The translations under genes were made by a program, and so were the position numbers. A DNA stretch of 64,000 nt from Moheibacter stercoris (GTDB lineage: Bacteria > Bacteroidota > Bacteroidia > Flavobacteriales > Weeksellaceae), in contig NZ_JBEPMO010000011.1 of NCBI RefSeq assembly GCF_040545805.1, forward strand, positions 15,538 to 79,537. Reading direction: 5' to 3'. Below are positions 26,309 to 36,165 of the stretch, in pieces. Numbering within the stretch: position 1 is the stretch's first letter; every line of letters starts with the position of its first letter. The notes beneath the pieces were generated by a model. That model was not told where the DNA came from. It saw nothing but the letters and a program-made list of their open reading frames with translations, and ran no database searches.

Positions 26309-28598
26309 TGATACTTCTATATTTTAATAGCCCAAAAACTCCCAAAGCTGCAATTGACAAAACAATGGTTTCAATCATGGTATCAAAACCACGGAAATCT
26401 ACCAATATAACATTCACAACATTTTTACCTTTTGCCAAAACATAGGCGTTGTCAGCATAAAACTTACTGATGTCCTTGTTTGCTGGATAAATTAATGATT
26501 GTAACGTAATGATCATGATTAACAATCCAAACGAAATGGAAATTACAGCATCACGAAAACGGATTTTTTTATTTCTCATAATCATGAACGATGGCAACTT
26601 GAACAATACTAGTACAAATAAGACAACCGTCAAGGTGTCGATGGTAAATTGAGTCATCGCCAAATCGGGCGCGCCATAGAATACGAAAATCAAACAGATG
26701 CCGTATCCTACAATTCCAATACTTGAAATGGCTGCCAATCTCGATCTCGTTCGTATTGTATAAAAAATGGCCACGACAATGATCACAAAAATGGTCAATT
26801 CATACACACGAAACTCCGACAAATCACTTGTATTGACTTCAAGCGAAACTGTCGTTAACAATCTATAACCAACTAATAAAGTGATGAATACGATAATCGA
26901 AATAATATAATTTCGCAAATATCCATTATGCATTAAACGCGTATAAATAAAAGCGAATTTTCGAAATCCTTCCGAAATGGATTCTGTTATTGCTTTCGGT
27001 GAGATGGATTCTAATTTCAGTACATTTTGCAAGGAAGGGCGCAAAAATCGATTGAACAAAAACAAGATGAATCCCAACAAAATTGTCAATGCACTTACCA
27101 TCAAAACTTCATTGAATCCATGCCAAATTTTCAAATACAAAGAAGTGGATTCTTGAGCTACCGCTTCAAAAGAATATTTCAAAATCCCTAAATCAGCAAT
27201 CGAAGGAAGCAATCCAAACAATAATGTCAAACTACTTAAGATTACGACTGGTAACCATAAAAAGATTCCAGAAGATTTTAGTTCACTATGATTCGGTAAA
27301 GTTTTTCCAACAAAAGGTTTAATTCCCGCTAAAAATCCTGAACAAGCCAGAAAAACATTGGTCACAAAGGCCAATCCCGTCAACCACAATCCCCATTGAG
27401 GTACGTCCAAGGTTGATTCATACACCAAATCTTTGCTAATAAACCCAAAAGTAAGCGGAATTCCCGCACTTGATAAGGCAGCAATTAAAGAGGCAATCGC
27501 CACCAAAGGCATGGTTTTCCATAAACCTTGGATTTTGGTTATATCTCGCGTATGAACCGTATGGTCCACGATTCCTGTTACCAAAAATAGTGTTGCTTTG
27601 TAAAGTGCATGAACCAAAATAAAGGTTACGGCAGCATAAATTGCGTAATCGGTTCCAATTCCCAACAGGAATACTATAATTCCCAAAGCTGAAATCGTGG
27701 AATACGCCAAAATCGATTTCATATCGGTTCTGAAAATGCTATGAAACGCACCATAAATCATCGTAATTCCTCCTACAATCATCAAGGTGTTGTTCCAAAT
27801 ATATCCGTCAGACAAAATCGGTGAAAATCTTGCTAAAATATAAATACCCGCCTTGACCATCGTGGCAGAATGCAGATAGGCTGAAACAGGCGTTGGCGCT
27901 TGCATGGCTCCCGGTAACCAAAAATGAAACGGAAATTGAGCGGATTTTGTAAATGCCCCCGCAAAAATCATCACCAAAATTCCAATATACAATGGACTTG
28001 ATTGAATCGCTTCCGATGAATTCAACAATGCATCAACGGAATAGGTACCTGTAAGATTGGAAATCAATAAAAATCCAGACAATAAGAAAAATCCTCCCAA
28101 ACCGGTGATTCCCAATGCGGTTAAAGCACTTTTTCGCGAAGCTTCATCTTCATTGTTAAATCCGATGAGGAAAAACGAACTGATACTTGTTAATTCCCAA
28201 AATATAAAGATCGTAATCAGATTATCAGACAATACCAAACCGAGCATTGCACCCAAAAACATCGTCAAATAACAATAAAAACGACTTTGATTGGGGTAAT
28301 TTTTCAGATAATAGGAAGCATAGAAATAGATTAAGGTACCAATACCCGTTATTAACAAGGCAAAAAGCAAGGACAATCCATCGACTTTAAAATCCAAATT
28401 GATGCCCAAATTCGGAATCCATTTATTCAATAGTAGGATTTTTTTCTCCCAATGAACGGGAAAAATAAAACTACAGAAATAAACGAATAACAATAAGGGA
28501 AATATTGCTAAAAACTTAAAGAATTTCGGACGCAAATATTGACCCGAAAAAAGAATCAGAAATGCAACAAGAAATACTGAAATTAGGATGCCTAACAT
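26292..28598 (-). CDS. mnhA: Mrp Na+/H+ antiporter subunit A
   Basis: The 768-residue protein is the large antiporter subunit. Its first two thirds are NuoL-like (LITIFIFWELTSISSFFLIGF and AQFPFHFWLPGAMQAPTPVSAYLHSATMVKAG). The C-terminal part is the MrpA/MrpB-type domain (GAPDLAMTQFTIDTLTVVLF and VNVILVDFRGFDTMIE). It is the first gene of an intact seven-gene mnhABCDEFG operon running to 22846. The complex uses the proton gradient to expel Na+, fitting a marine or brackish bacterium. Confidence 0.95.
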   Translation of the reverse strand: MLGILISVFLVAFLILFSGQYLRPKFFKFLAIFPLLLFVYFCSFIFPVHWEKKILLLNKWIPNLGINLDFKVDGLSLLFALLITGIGTLIYFYASYYLKNYPNQSRFYCYLTMFLGAMLGLVLSDNLITIFIFWELTSISSFFLIGFNNEDEASRKSALTALGITGLGGFFLLSGFLLISNLTGTYSVDALLNSSEAIQSSPLYIGILVMIFAGAFTKSAQFPFHFWLPGAMQAPTPVSAYLHSATMVKAGIYILARFSPILSDGYIWNNTLMIVGGITMIYGAFHSIFRTDMKSILAYSTISALGIIVFLLGIGTDYAIYAAVTFILVHALYKATLFLVTGIVDHTVHTRDITKIQGLWKTMPLVAIASLIAALSSAGIPLTFGFISKDLVYESTLDVPQWGLWLTGLAFVTNVFLACSGFLAGIKPFVGKTLPNHSELKSSGIFLWLPVVILSSLTLLFGLLPSIADLGILKYSFEAVAQESTSLYLKIWHGFNEVLMVSALTILLGFILFLFNRFLRPSLQNVLKLESISPKAITESISEGFRKFAFIYTRLMHNGYLRNYIISIIVFITLLVGYRLLTTVSLEVNTSDLSEFRVYELTIFVIIVVAIFYTIRTRSRLAAISSIGIVGYGICLIFVFYGAPDLAMTQFTIDTLTVVLFVLVLFKLPSFMIMRNKKIRFRDAVISISFGLLIMIITLQSLIYPANKDISKFYADNAYVLAKGKNVVNVILVDFRGFDTMIETIVLSIAALGVFGLLKYRSINEEAD

Positions 28599-28760
28599 AT
28601 AAAAGGTATGATTTTCAGGATGCGTAAAAATACAAAATTCATTTTAAATAGAAGATTCTAAATTTTTCAATAATTTACAGCCTAATTTATTTGATTTTCA
28701 GCAATTATACGCCACTAAATTTCAGATAAATAGAAAGTCAAATTTTAAAATTTATTTCTA

Positions 28761-28787
28761 AAAAAAAATCCCTGACGAGCAGGGATT
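28761..28787 (-). terminator. valS terminator
   Basis: AATCCCTG and CAGGGATT form a perfect 8-bp stem with a 5-nt loop; on the minus strand it is followed by a T run. Confidence 0.85.
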
Positions 28788-28810
28788 CTATTTTGTTTCA
28801 ATTAAATGAA

Positions 28811-31432
28811 TTAAGCAAAACTCTTCAATTGCTCCTCAATTTGAGCAATTTTCGCTACAGCATCTGCCTCTTTTTGTTTTTCAGCATTTACTACAGCTTC
28901 TGGAGCTCCACTCACAAATTTCTCATTGGATAATTTCTTGCGAACGGAATTTAAAAACCCTTCCAAATACTCTTTTTCCTTGGTTAATTTTTCCTTTTCA
29001 GCTTCCATATCAATGTTCTCATTCACTGGAATCATAAACTCAAAGGTTCCTACTCGGAAACTAAATCCTTTCTCAGGAAAATTTGACGTAAAGTGAAGCG
29101 TTACATTAGATAACTTTTCCACTGAATTACAATTCAAAGAATTAGCTGAATTTTCAACAGCAAATAATTCCAATTTCTCTTTTGGTGAAATTCCTTTTTC
29201 ATTACGAATGGCTCTCACTCCTGAAATGGTTTCTGAAGTAACCTCAAATGCTTTTAAAATCGCTTCATCAAAATCTCCACCTTTTGGATATTCAGATACA
29301 ATGATGGCATTTTCCTTCGTTCTTGGTTCGATCAATTGCCAAATTTCTTCCGTTAAGAATGGCATAAACGGATGCAATACTTTTAAACAGTCCTCTAAAT
29401 AATTAACGGTTTTTTCAAAAGTCTTGCGATCAATTGGTTTTCCGAATTCAGGTTTTACCGCTTCCAAATACCATGAACAGAAATCATCCCAAATCAATTT
29501 GTAGGTAGACATCAAAACGTCAGAAATTCTGTATTTCTCATAATTTCCTTCCATTTCATCTAAAGTTGAATTGAATTTAGACTGGAACCAATTCATGGCA
29601 AATTCAGACGATTCAGGTGTTTCCAAATTCTCATCAATTTCCCATCCTTTGATCAAACGGAATGCATTCCAAATTTTATTGGCGAAATTTCTTCCTTGTA
29701 AACACAAATCGGTATCAAATGGTAAATCATTTCCTGCAGGTGCCGTTAACAACATCCCAACACGAACTCCATCTGCTCCATATTCTTGGATCAATTCCAA
29801 TGGATCTGGAGAATTCCCCAAAGATTTTGACATTTTACGACCTTGTTTGTCGCGAACCAATCCGGTGAAATATACATTTTCAAACGGCATCTCGTTGCGG
29901 TATTCGTATCCGGCCATAATCATTCTAGCCACCCAGAAGAAAATAATATCGGGACCTGTTACCAAATCTTGTGTCGGATAATAATATTGAATCTCTTCGT
30001 TTTCAGGCTCATTGATTCCATTGAAAACCGAAATCGGCCATAACCAAGAAGAAAACCATGTATCCAAAGCATCTTCGTCTTGTCGTAAATCATCTTCTGT
30101 CAAGACCAAATTACGTTCTCTCGCAATAATCTCAAGTGCTTCTTGTTTGTTCAAAGCCACTACGAAATCTTCGTTTCCTTCTCCGTAATAATAAGCTGGA
30201 ATTTGATGTCCCCACCACAATTGACGAGAAATGTTCCAATCATGAACATTTTCCATCCAGTGTTTGTAGGTGTTTTTGAATTTCGCTGGATGAAACTGAA
30301 TCGAATCATCCATCACATAATCCAAAGCTGGTTTTGCCAATTCTTTCATACGTAAGAACCATTGAACCGATAGTTTCGGCTCAATCACAACGCCCGTACG
30401 TTCAGAAGTTCCAACTTTGTTGGTATAATTTTCTACTTTTTCCAAAAGTCCTTTGGCATCCAATTCAATTTCGATTTCTTTGCGAACTTTAAATCTGTCC
30501 ATACCTGCATAATGCAAAGCATGCTGATTCAAGGTTGCATCATCATTAATCGAATCAATGATTTCCAAATTATGTTTTTTTCCTAATTCATAATCGTTGG
30601 TATCATGAGCAGGGGTAACTTTTAAACAACCAGTTCCAAATTCGATATCCACATATTCATCTTCAATAATGGGAATAGAACGATTGGCAATCGGAACAAT
30701 CACACGTTTTCCTTTCAAAAACGAATAACGATCATCATTTGGATTGATACAAACTGCCGTATCACCAAAAATGGTTTCAGGACGCGTGGTTGCCACCACA
30801 ATATATTCGTCCGAACCTTCAATCATATAGCGCAAGAAATACAATTTCCCTTGCTTTTCTTTGAAAATTACTTCTTCATCTGAAATATTGGTTTTCGCCT
30901 CTGGATCCCAATTGACCATACGATAACCACGATAAATCATTCCTTTGTTGTATAAATCCACAAAAACTTTTGTTACAGATTCAGACAAATCTGGATCCAT
31001 GGTAAATTTTGTACGGTTCCAATCGCAAGAACAACCTAGGGTTTTTAATTGCTCCAAAATGATTCCGCCATGCTTATGCGTCCATTCCCAAGCATGTTCC
31101 AAAAATTTCTCTCTTCCGATTTCAAATTTTGAAACACCTTCTTCTTTCAACTTGGCTACAACTTTAGCTTCAGTAGCAATCGAAGCATGATCGGTACCAG
31201 GAACCCAACAAGCATTGAAACCCATCATGCGAGCACGACGGATCAATACATCTTGAATGGTATTATTCAACATATGTCCCATATGAAGAACCCCTGTGAC
31301 GTTTGGTGGAGGAATTACAATAGTATATGCTTTTCTTTGGTCTGGAGTCGAGAAAAAATATTCGTTTTTCATCCAGTATTCGTACCATTTACTTTCTACT
31401 TCCGCAGGATTGTATTTCGTTTGTAATTCCAT
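28811..31432 (-). CDS. valS: Valyl-tRNA synthetase
   Basis: The 873-residue class I aminoacyl-tRNA synthetase attaches valine to tRNA-Val. HIGH-type motif HMGH is in PPPNVTGVLHMGHML, and KMSKS is in QGRKMSKSLGNSPDP. The editing domain holds VVATTRPETIFGDTAVCIN and GTGCLKVTPAHDTNDYELG. A C-terminal coiled coil (EKEKLTKEKEYLEGF) is typical of ValS and separates it from IleS and LeuS. It is a single-gene unit ending at a terminator. Confidence 0.98.
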   Translation of the reverse strand: MELQTKYNPAEVESKWYEYWMKNEYFFSTPDQRKAYTIVIPPPNVTGVLHMGHMLNNTIQDVLIRRARMMGFNACWVPGTDHASIATEAKVVAKLKEEGVSKFEIGREKFLEHAWEWTHKHGGIILEQLKTLGCSCDWNRTKFTMDPDLSESVTKVFVDLYNKGMIYRGYRMVNWDPEAKTNISDEEVIFKEKQGKLYFLRYMIEGSDEYIVVATTRPETIFGDTAVCINPNDDRYSFLKGKRVIVPIANRSIPIIEDEYVDIEFGTGCLKVTPAHDTNDYELGKKHNLEIIDSINDDATLNQHALHYAGMDRFKVRKEIEIELDAKGLLEKVENYTNKVGTSERTGVVIEPKLSVQWFLRMKELAKPALDYVMDDSIQFHPAKFKNTYKHWMENVHDWNISRQLWWGHQIPAYYYGEGNEDFVVALNKQEALEIIARERNLVLTEDDLRQDEDALDTWFSSWLWPISVFNGINEPENEEIQYYYPTQDLVTGPDIIFFWVARMIMAGYEYRNEMPFENVYFTGLVRDKQGRKMSKSLGNSPDPLELIQEYGADGVRVGMLLTAPAGNDLPFDTDLCLQGRNFANKIWNAFRLIKGWEIDENLETPESSEFAMNWFQSKFNSTLDEMEGNYEKYRISDVLMSTYKLIWDDFCSWYLEAVKPEFGKPIDRKTFEKTVNYLEDCLKVLHPFMPFLTEEIWQLIEPRTKENAIIVSEYPKGGDFDEAILKAFEVTSETISGVRAIRNEKGISPKEKLELFAVENSANSLNCNSVEKLSNVTLHFTSNFPEKGFSFRVGTFEFMIPVNENIDMEAEKEKLTKEKEYLEGFLNSVRKKLSNEKFVSGAPEAVVNAEKQKEADAVAKIAQIEEQLKSFA

Positions 31433-31507
31433 TTTTATTTGGTATGTTATTTGAATATATCGTTTGCAAATTTAACACTAGATTTAAGTTAATTTGGTTT
31501 TATTTTA

Positions 31508-31515
31508 TAATTTTG
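31508..31515 (+). promoter_or_regulatory. Candidate -7 box TAATTTTG
   Basis: The box matches TAnnTTTG and lies 20 bp before the DUF1573 ATG. Confidence 0.45.
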
Positions 31516-31535
31516 TTTAATAAAATTACATCGTA

Positions 31536-31955
31536 ATGAAAAAATTATTTATGATTGGTGCTTTTTTAATAGGGGGATTTAGCCTTTCATTAGCACAAGA
31601 AATTGAACTTAGCGAATCAAACGTTGATTTAGGAAATATCGCTTATGGCGGAAAAGCTGTGACAACCATTCAAGTAAAAAACACGGGAACAAAACCGTTG
31701 GTAATTTCAAAAGCAGATGCTTCTTGTGGGTGTACAGTACCTAAAGTTCCAAAAGATCCGATTATGCCAGGAAAATCTGCTGATATGACGATTGAATATA
31801 CCACTACAACAAAGCCAGGAGCTTTTAATAAAACAGTTACCATCAATTCTAATGCCATTACAGAAGGTCGTAAGATTTTCCGTATCAAAGGTGTAGTTGC
31901 TGATAATCCTAATGCTCCTAAGGCAGCTCCAGCTGCTGCTTCGGTAAAAAAATAA
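31536..31955 (+). CDS. DUF1573 secreted protein
   Basis: The 139-residue protein has a signal peptide (ending SLSLAQ) and one DUF1573 domain: VDLGNIAYGGKAVTTIQVKNTG, ASCGCTVPKVPKDPIMPGKS. It shares the Cys-Gly-Cys-Thr motif with the DUF1573 protein at 11750-12160. The C-terminus is Ala/Pro-rich. Function is unknown; the family is an immunoglobulin-like fold abundant in Bacteroidota. Confidence 0.88.
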   Translation: MKKLFMIGAFLIGGFSLSLAQEIELSESNVDLGNIAYGGKAVTTIQVKNTGTKPLVISKADASCGCTVPKVPKDPIMPGKSADMTIEYTTTTKPGAFNKTVTINSNAITEGRKIFRIKGVVADNPNAPKAAPAAASVKK

Positions 31956-31974
31956 ATTGACTATCAATACTTGA

Positions 31975-32006
31975 AAAATCCTTCAATGTATTGGAGGATT
32001 TTTTTT
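31975..32006 (+). terminator. Terminator after the DUF1573 gene
   Basis: AAAATCCTTCAA and TTGGAGGATTTT form a 12-bp stem with one wobble and a TGTA loop, then Ts. The T run reaches the TTG start of the next ORF. Confidence 0.82.
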
Positions 32007-33447
32007 GTTAAAAAAAATTAGAGATTTGACCTACAAAGAACATTTCAGAAAGAATCTAAAACTTGCAGTACCCGTGATGATTACCCAAGCTGGCCAAATT
32101 ATGGTCAATTTGGTTGATAACTTTATGGTGGGTGGTCTAGGTGGAAAATATGATTATATCGTTGATGATCAATTAGGGAAAACAGCTCTTGGTGCGGTAT
32201 CCTTAGGAAATGCTGTATTTGTAACAGCATTGGTTTTGGCATTTGGATTTAGTTTTGCTATTTCTCCACTCGTTGCAGCAGCAGATGCCGGAAAAGATAA
32301 AAAAGGTGCAGCAAAAATTTTCTCACATGGTTTTGTTCTAAACCTTTCATTGGCAATTATTCTCTTGGTAATATTAGAGAGTATACGACCTCTCCTCTAT
32401 TATATGGGACAACCAAAAGATGTCATAGACATGGCCATTCCATTTCTATCCATTATGGCTTGGTCCCTTATTCCAATTATGATTTTTCAATCCTTCCGAC
32501 AATTTTCAGAAGGTTTATCTTTAACTATACCGGTAACGGTTGCCACTATCATAGGAAATTTGGTTAATGTGGCGATGAATTATGGTTGGATTTACGGTTA
32601 TTGGGGATTTCCAAGATTGGAAGTAGAAGGAGCTGGATGGGGAACCTTCGTTGCACGAATCAGTATGGTTATAGTTTTGGTTGTAACTCTATTGAATTTC
32701 AAAAAAACGAGAGAATATTTAAAGGAAGTGAATTTCAAAAAATTTGAAAAAGCCATCTTTGCCAAAATCTCCAAAATGGGCATTCCAACTGCTTTAACAT
32801 CCTTCTTTGAAGTAACAGCTTTCACCATCGCAGCATTTGTTTGTGGGTACGCGCTAACACAAGATGCCATTGGTTTGCATGACGCAAAAGTCAATTTAGC
32901 AGCCCATCAAATCGCCATAAGTTTGGCTTCCACTACATTTATGATGTGTATGGGGTTGGGCGTTGCAGCAACGGTGAGAGTCGGATACCAAAATGGCCTA
33001 AAGGATTATGTAACCTTACGACAAGCTGGACTTTCAGCAATATACATGGTCATTGGATTTATGATTGTGTTTGGAATTGGGATGGTTTTGTTACGCTACC
33101 AGCTTCCAACTTTCTATTTGGATAATCAAGAAGTAATCAATCTCGCCGCACAATTATTAATCATTGCATCGTTGTTTCAATTATCAGATGGCATTCAATT
33201 GGTCGTTCTTGGAGCCTTAAGAGGCATGCAAGATGTAGTAATTCCTTCTATAATTACATTCATTTCTTATTGGCTGATTGCGATACCATTAGGAATTTTA
33301 CTTGCCATTTATTTCGAATGGAAAGCATATGGTATGTGGATTGGTTTACTTATTGGTTTGACGATTGCAGCAATTATGTTACTTTTACGCTTTCACAATC
33401 AAACAAAAAAATTAATAAATGGAAGCACCAAAGTTTTTAATAGCTGA
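32005..33447 (+). CDS. MATE family efflux transporter
   Basis: The protein has about 12 membrane helices and the MATE features NLKLAVPVMITQAGQIMVNLVDNFMVG and the repeat in the second half. MATE proteins export cationic drugs or metabolites using Na+ or H+ gradients. There is no ATG near the start: the ORF can begin at TTG 32005, inside the terminator T run, or at TTG 32026 (MTYKEHFRKN). The second gives a more natural leader. The last 29 bp overlap the start of the next gene. Confidence 0.9.
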   Translation: MLKKIRDLTYKEHFRKNLKLAVPVMITQAGQIMVNLVDNFMVGGLGGKYDYIVDDQLGKTALGAVSLGNAVFVTALVLAFGFSFAISPLVAAADAGKDKKGAAKIFSHGFVLNLSLAIILLVILESIRPLLYYMGQPKDVIDMAIPFLSIMAWSLIPIMIFQSFRQFSEGLSLTIPVTVATIIGNLVNVAMNYGWIYGYWGFPRLEVEGAGWGTFVARISMVIVLVVTLLNFKKTREYLKEVNFKKFEKAIFAKISKMGIPTALTSFFEVTAFTIAAFVCGYALTQDAIGLHDAKVNLAAHQIAISLASTTFMMCMGLGVAATVRVGYQNGLKDYVTLRQAGLSAIYMVIGFMIVFGIGMVLLRYQLPTFYLDNQEVINLAAQLLIIASLFQLSDGIQLVVLGALRGMQDVVIPSIITFISYWLIAIPLGILLAIYFEWKAYGMWIGLLIGLTIAAIMLLLRFHNQTKKLINGSTKVFNS

Positions 33448-33652
33448 CAATTCTGAGTTTCCCGATAAACTTTTTATTTTACATACCGATTTCCCAAGAT
33501 TTCTTTTAGATGTTGAAACGGAAGACATTGAATGGTTCGACGAATTGGAAGATGATCCAGATGTAGAATTGGAAACCGAAATCGCAGAACTTCTAGAACT
33601 TGCTTATGAATTTTTTGACAAAGAAATGGATTCCTACGAAGGGGAAGAATAA
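33419..33652 (+). CDS. Conserved small acidic protein
   Basis: The 77-residue protein (MEAPKFLIADNSEFPDKLF, ending EMDSYEGEE) is strongly acidic in its second half and resembles a short conserved flavobacterial protein of unknown function. It overlaps the MATE gene by 29 bp in another frame, so it depends on coupling with it. The acyl-CoA ligase gene follows after 53 bp. No cysteine or catalytic motif is visible. Confidence 0.75.
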   Translation: MEAPKFLIADNSEFPDKLFILHTDFPRFLLDVETEDIEWFDELEDDPDVELETEIAELLELAYEFFDKEMDSYEGEE

Positions 33653-33705
33653 TCTTTGAAACAAACTATTTTTTTACTAATTTGTACAAGTTTTAGATAC
33701 ATTAT

Positions 33706-35493
33706 ATGAAAATAACACGTTTATTCGATTTTTTAGATTATCAACTTAAAAATTCTCCTAGACCCGATTGTTTGGTTACAAAACGTCATGGAGAATGGAT
33801 CAATACATCTACAGAAGAATTCGTCAATAAAGCAAATGCCATCAGTAGAGGATTCCTAAATTTAGGAGTTAAACATGGCGACAAAATTGCTATTTCCACT
33901 ACAACCAATCGAACAGAATGGAATTTATTGGATATCGGTTTGCAACAAATAGGTTGTATAAGTGTACCTGTATATCCAACGATTTCACCCGCAGATTATG
34001 CTTATATTTTCAATGATTCAGAAGTGAAATTTGCTTTTGTTTCAGACGCTGAATTATTCCAAAAAATTCAATCCATCAAGGATCAAGTTCCTTCATTGGT
34101 TTCTGTCTATACGTTTGACAAAGTAGATGGTGCTCCCAATATGAATGAAATTCTGGACTTAGGTTCAGACGCAGGAAATCAGCATGAAGTGGAGGCAGTA
34201 AAAGAGCAGGTGAAACCAGAAGATTTAGTGACAATAATCTATACTTCTGGAACTACTGGAAAACCAAAGGGTGTTATGCTAAGCCACAACAATATTGTTT
34301 CAGATGTATTAAATAGTGATCCGCGCGTACCTAAATTCCCATCAGAAAAACCAAAAGCATTAAGTTTCTTGCCTGTTTGTCATATTTTCGAACGTATGTT
34401 GTTGTATTTGTACATCTACAATGGTATCGGAATTTACTATGCTGAAAATATGGAAACCATTGGTGACAACTTAAAAGAAGTTCATCCAGACGTGATGACA
34501 GTTGTTCCAAGGTTGGTTGAAAAAGTTTACGCAAAAATTTACGACAAAGGAGCTTCTGCTGGAGGAATCAAAACCAAAATTTTCATGTGGGCTCTTGGCT
34601 TGGTTGAAAATTACGAACCTTTTGGAGAACAAAGTTTCATTTGGAAATTGAAACATAAAATTGCAGATGCCATCGTCTTTAAAAAATGGCGAGAAGGTGT
34701 CGGAGGAAACTTAACCTGCATGGTTTCTGGAAGTGCTGCCCTTTCTCCTCGATTGAATCGAATGTTTTGGGGTGCTGGAATTCCGATTTTAGAAGGATAT
34801 GGTTTAACTGAAACTTCTCCTGTAATTTCCGTCAATTCGATGGATAAAGATGGATTCGGAATTGGAATGGTTGGGAAACCAATTTCCAATGTGGAAGTTA
34901 AATTAGCCGAAGATGGAGAAATCCTTGTAAAAGGACCAAACGTCATGATGGGCTACTACAACAATCCAGAAATGACCAAAGAAGTGATGACCGAAGATGG
35001 ATATTTCAAAACGGGAGATATTGGGATTTTCGTCAATGGAAATTTAAAAATCACCGACCGTAAAAAAGAAATTTTCAAAACTTCTGGCGGAAAATACATC
35101 GCTCCACAAAATATCGAGAACGACTTCAAACAATCTCGATTCATTGAACAAATCATGGTAGTTGGTGAAAACGAGAAAATGCCATGTGCCATTCTTCAAC
35201 CAAGTTTCGAAAATATCGAAGCATGGGCAAAAGCTGAAAATATTACTTTGCCTTCTTCTCGAGAAGAATTAGTAAAAAATGCTGAAGTAAATGAATTAAT
35301 TCAAAAAGACATCAGTCAATACAACAAATCGCTGGGGCATTGGGAACAAATCAAAATGTTCAAATTAACTCCAACGGAATGGACAATTGATGGAGGAGAA
35401 TTGACACCCACTCTAAAATTGAAACGTAAAGTCGTTTTGGAGAAATACAAAGATTTATACAAAGAAATGTACGGAAGATTTCCTGGAGAATAA
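33706..35493 (+). CDS. Long-chain fatty acid-CoA ligase
   Basis: The 595-residue enzyme activates fatty acids by adenylation and thioester formation with CoA. The AMP-binding motif is TIIYTSGTTGKPKGVMLSH. YGLTETSPVI, GEILVKGPNVMMGYYNNPE, TGDIGIF and TDRKKEIFKTSGGKYIAPQ are the other adenylate-forming motifs. The length and the final LKLKRKVVLEKYKDLYKEMY match the long-chain (FadD15-like) group. It probably serves uptake or recycling of fatty acids at the membrane. Confidence 0.92.
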   Translation: MKITRLFDFLDYQLKNSPRPDCLVTKRHGEWINTSTEEFVNKANAISRGFLNLGVKHGDKIAISTTTNRTEWNLLDIGLQQIGCISVPVYPTISPADYAYIFNDSEVKFAFVSDAELFQKIQSIKDQVPSLVSVYTFDKVDGAPNMNEILDLGSDAGNQHEVEAVKEQVKPEDLVTIIYTSGTTGKPKGVMLSHNNIVSDVLNSDPRVPKFPSEKPKALSFLPVCHIFERMLLYLYIYNGIGIYYAENMETIGDNLKEVHPDVMTVVPRLVEKVYAKIYDKGASAGGIKTKIFMWALGLVENYEPFGEQSFIWKLKHKIADAIVFKKWREGVGGNLTCMVSGSAALSPRLNRMFWGAGIPILEGYGLTETSPVISVNSMDKDGFGIGMVGKPISNVEVKLAEDGEILVKGPNVMMGYYNNPEMTKEVMTEDGYFKTGDIGIFVNGNLKITDRKKEIFKTSGGKYIAPQNIENDFKQSRFIEQIMVVGENEKMPCAILQPSFENIEAWAKAENITLPSSREELVKNAEVNELIQKDISQYNKSLGHWEQIKMFKLTPTEWTIDGGELTPTLKLKRKVVLEKYKDLYKEMYGRFPGE

Positions 35494-35519
35494 CATCAAC
35501 CTACATTCAAATCAAATAG

Positions 35520-35547
35520 TCTCGTCATGAAAATGGCGAGATTTTTT
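35520..35547 (+). terminator. Acyl-CoA ligase gene terminator
   Basis: TCTCGTCAT pairs with ATGGCGAGA (one wobble), followed by TTTTTT. Confidence 0.82.
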
Positions 35548-35602
35548 ATGCTTAAAAGATTGGAATGTAAATTTTAAGAATCTAATTTGACCTATATACA
35601 TG

Positions 35603-35634
35603 CAGAAAAAGTCCCGAAATTTCTTTCGGGACTT
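35603..35634 (-). terminator. rpmE terminator
   Basis: AAGTCCCGAAA and TTTCGGGACTT form a perfect 11-bp stem with a 4-nt loop; on the minus strand Ts follow. Confidence 0.82.
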
Positions 35635-35664
35635 ATAATCTTAAATTATGAACAAATTAAAATT

Positions 35665-35916
35665 TTATTTTTTGAATTTCGCGTATTTGTTTTTAAACTT
35701 GTCAATACGTCCTGCCGTATCAACCAATTTAACTTTCCCTGTATAAAAAGGGTGAGAACTACTTGAAATCTCCATTTTTACCAACGGATATTCTACACCA
35801 TCAACTTCAATTGTATCCTTAGTGTCAGCAGCTGAACGAGTGATAAATACTTCTTCATTACTCATATCTTTGAACGCTACTAAACGATAATTTTCTGGAT
35901 GAATTCCTTTTTTCAT
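35665..35916 (-). CDS. rpmE: 50S ribosomal protein L31, type B
   Basis: The 83-residue protein has the L31 start MKKGIHPENYRLVAFKDMS and the SHPFYTG motif. It has no cysteines, so it is the zinc-independent C-minus type B form, sometimes named rpmE2 or ykgM. It is a single-gene unit with its own terminator. Its leader region 35917-36010 is AT-rich and may be autoregulatory, but I see no clear fold. Confidence 0.95.
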   Translation of the reverse strand: MKKGIHPENYRLVAFKDMSNEEVFITRSAADTKDTIEVDGVEYPLVKMEISSSSHPFYTGKVKLVDTAGRIDKFKNKYAKFKK

Positions 35917-36115
35917 GCGAATATTTTTTTCTATTTTTAAATCCCTTTCCTAGTGAAACCCTTTTCATTTCCACATCAAAAAGGTGTAAATTTTTCTTCC
36001 TTATTTGAGTGTGCAAAGATAGATAATTTTTAAAAACAAAAAACTTTTTCTTTAATTTATTTAGGTTAATCCAAGAAATTTACGAATTCAATAAATTCAT
36101 TCTTTAAACGTTCTA

Positions 36116-36146
36116 TTTGTACATTCTATAGATTTACTTAGTTTTG
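36116..36146 (+). promoter_or_regulatory. Promoter with -33 TTTG and -7 TAGTTTTG
   Basis: TTTG at 36116-36119 is spaced 19 bp from TAGTTTTG at 36139-36146, the closest match in this window to the two-part Bacteroidota sigma-A promoter. The ATG follows 19 bp later. Confidence 0.6.
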
Positions 36147-36165
36147 TTCCTTAAAACTTCTTTGT

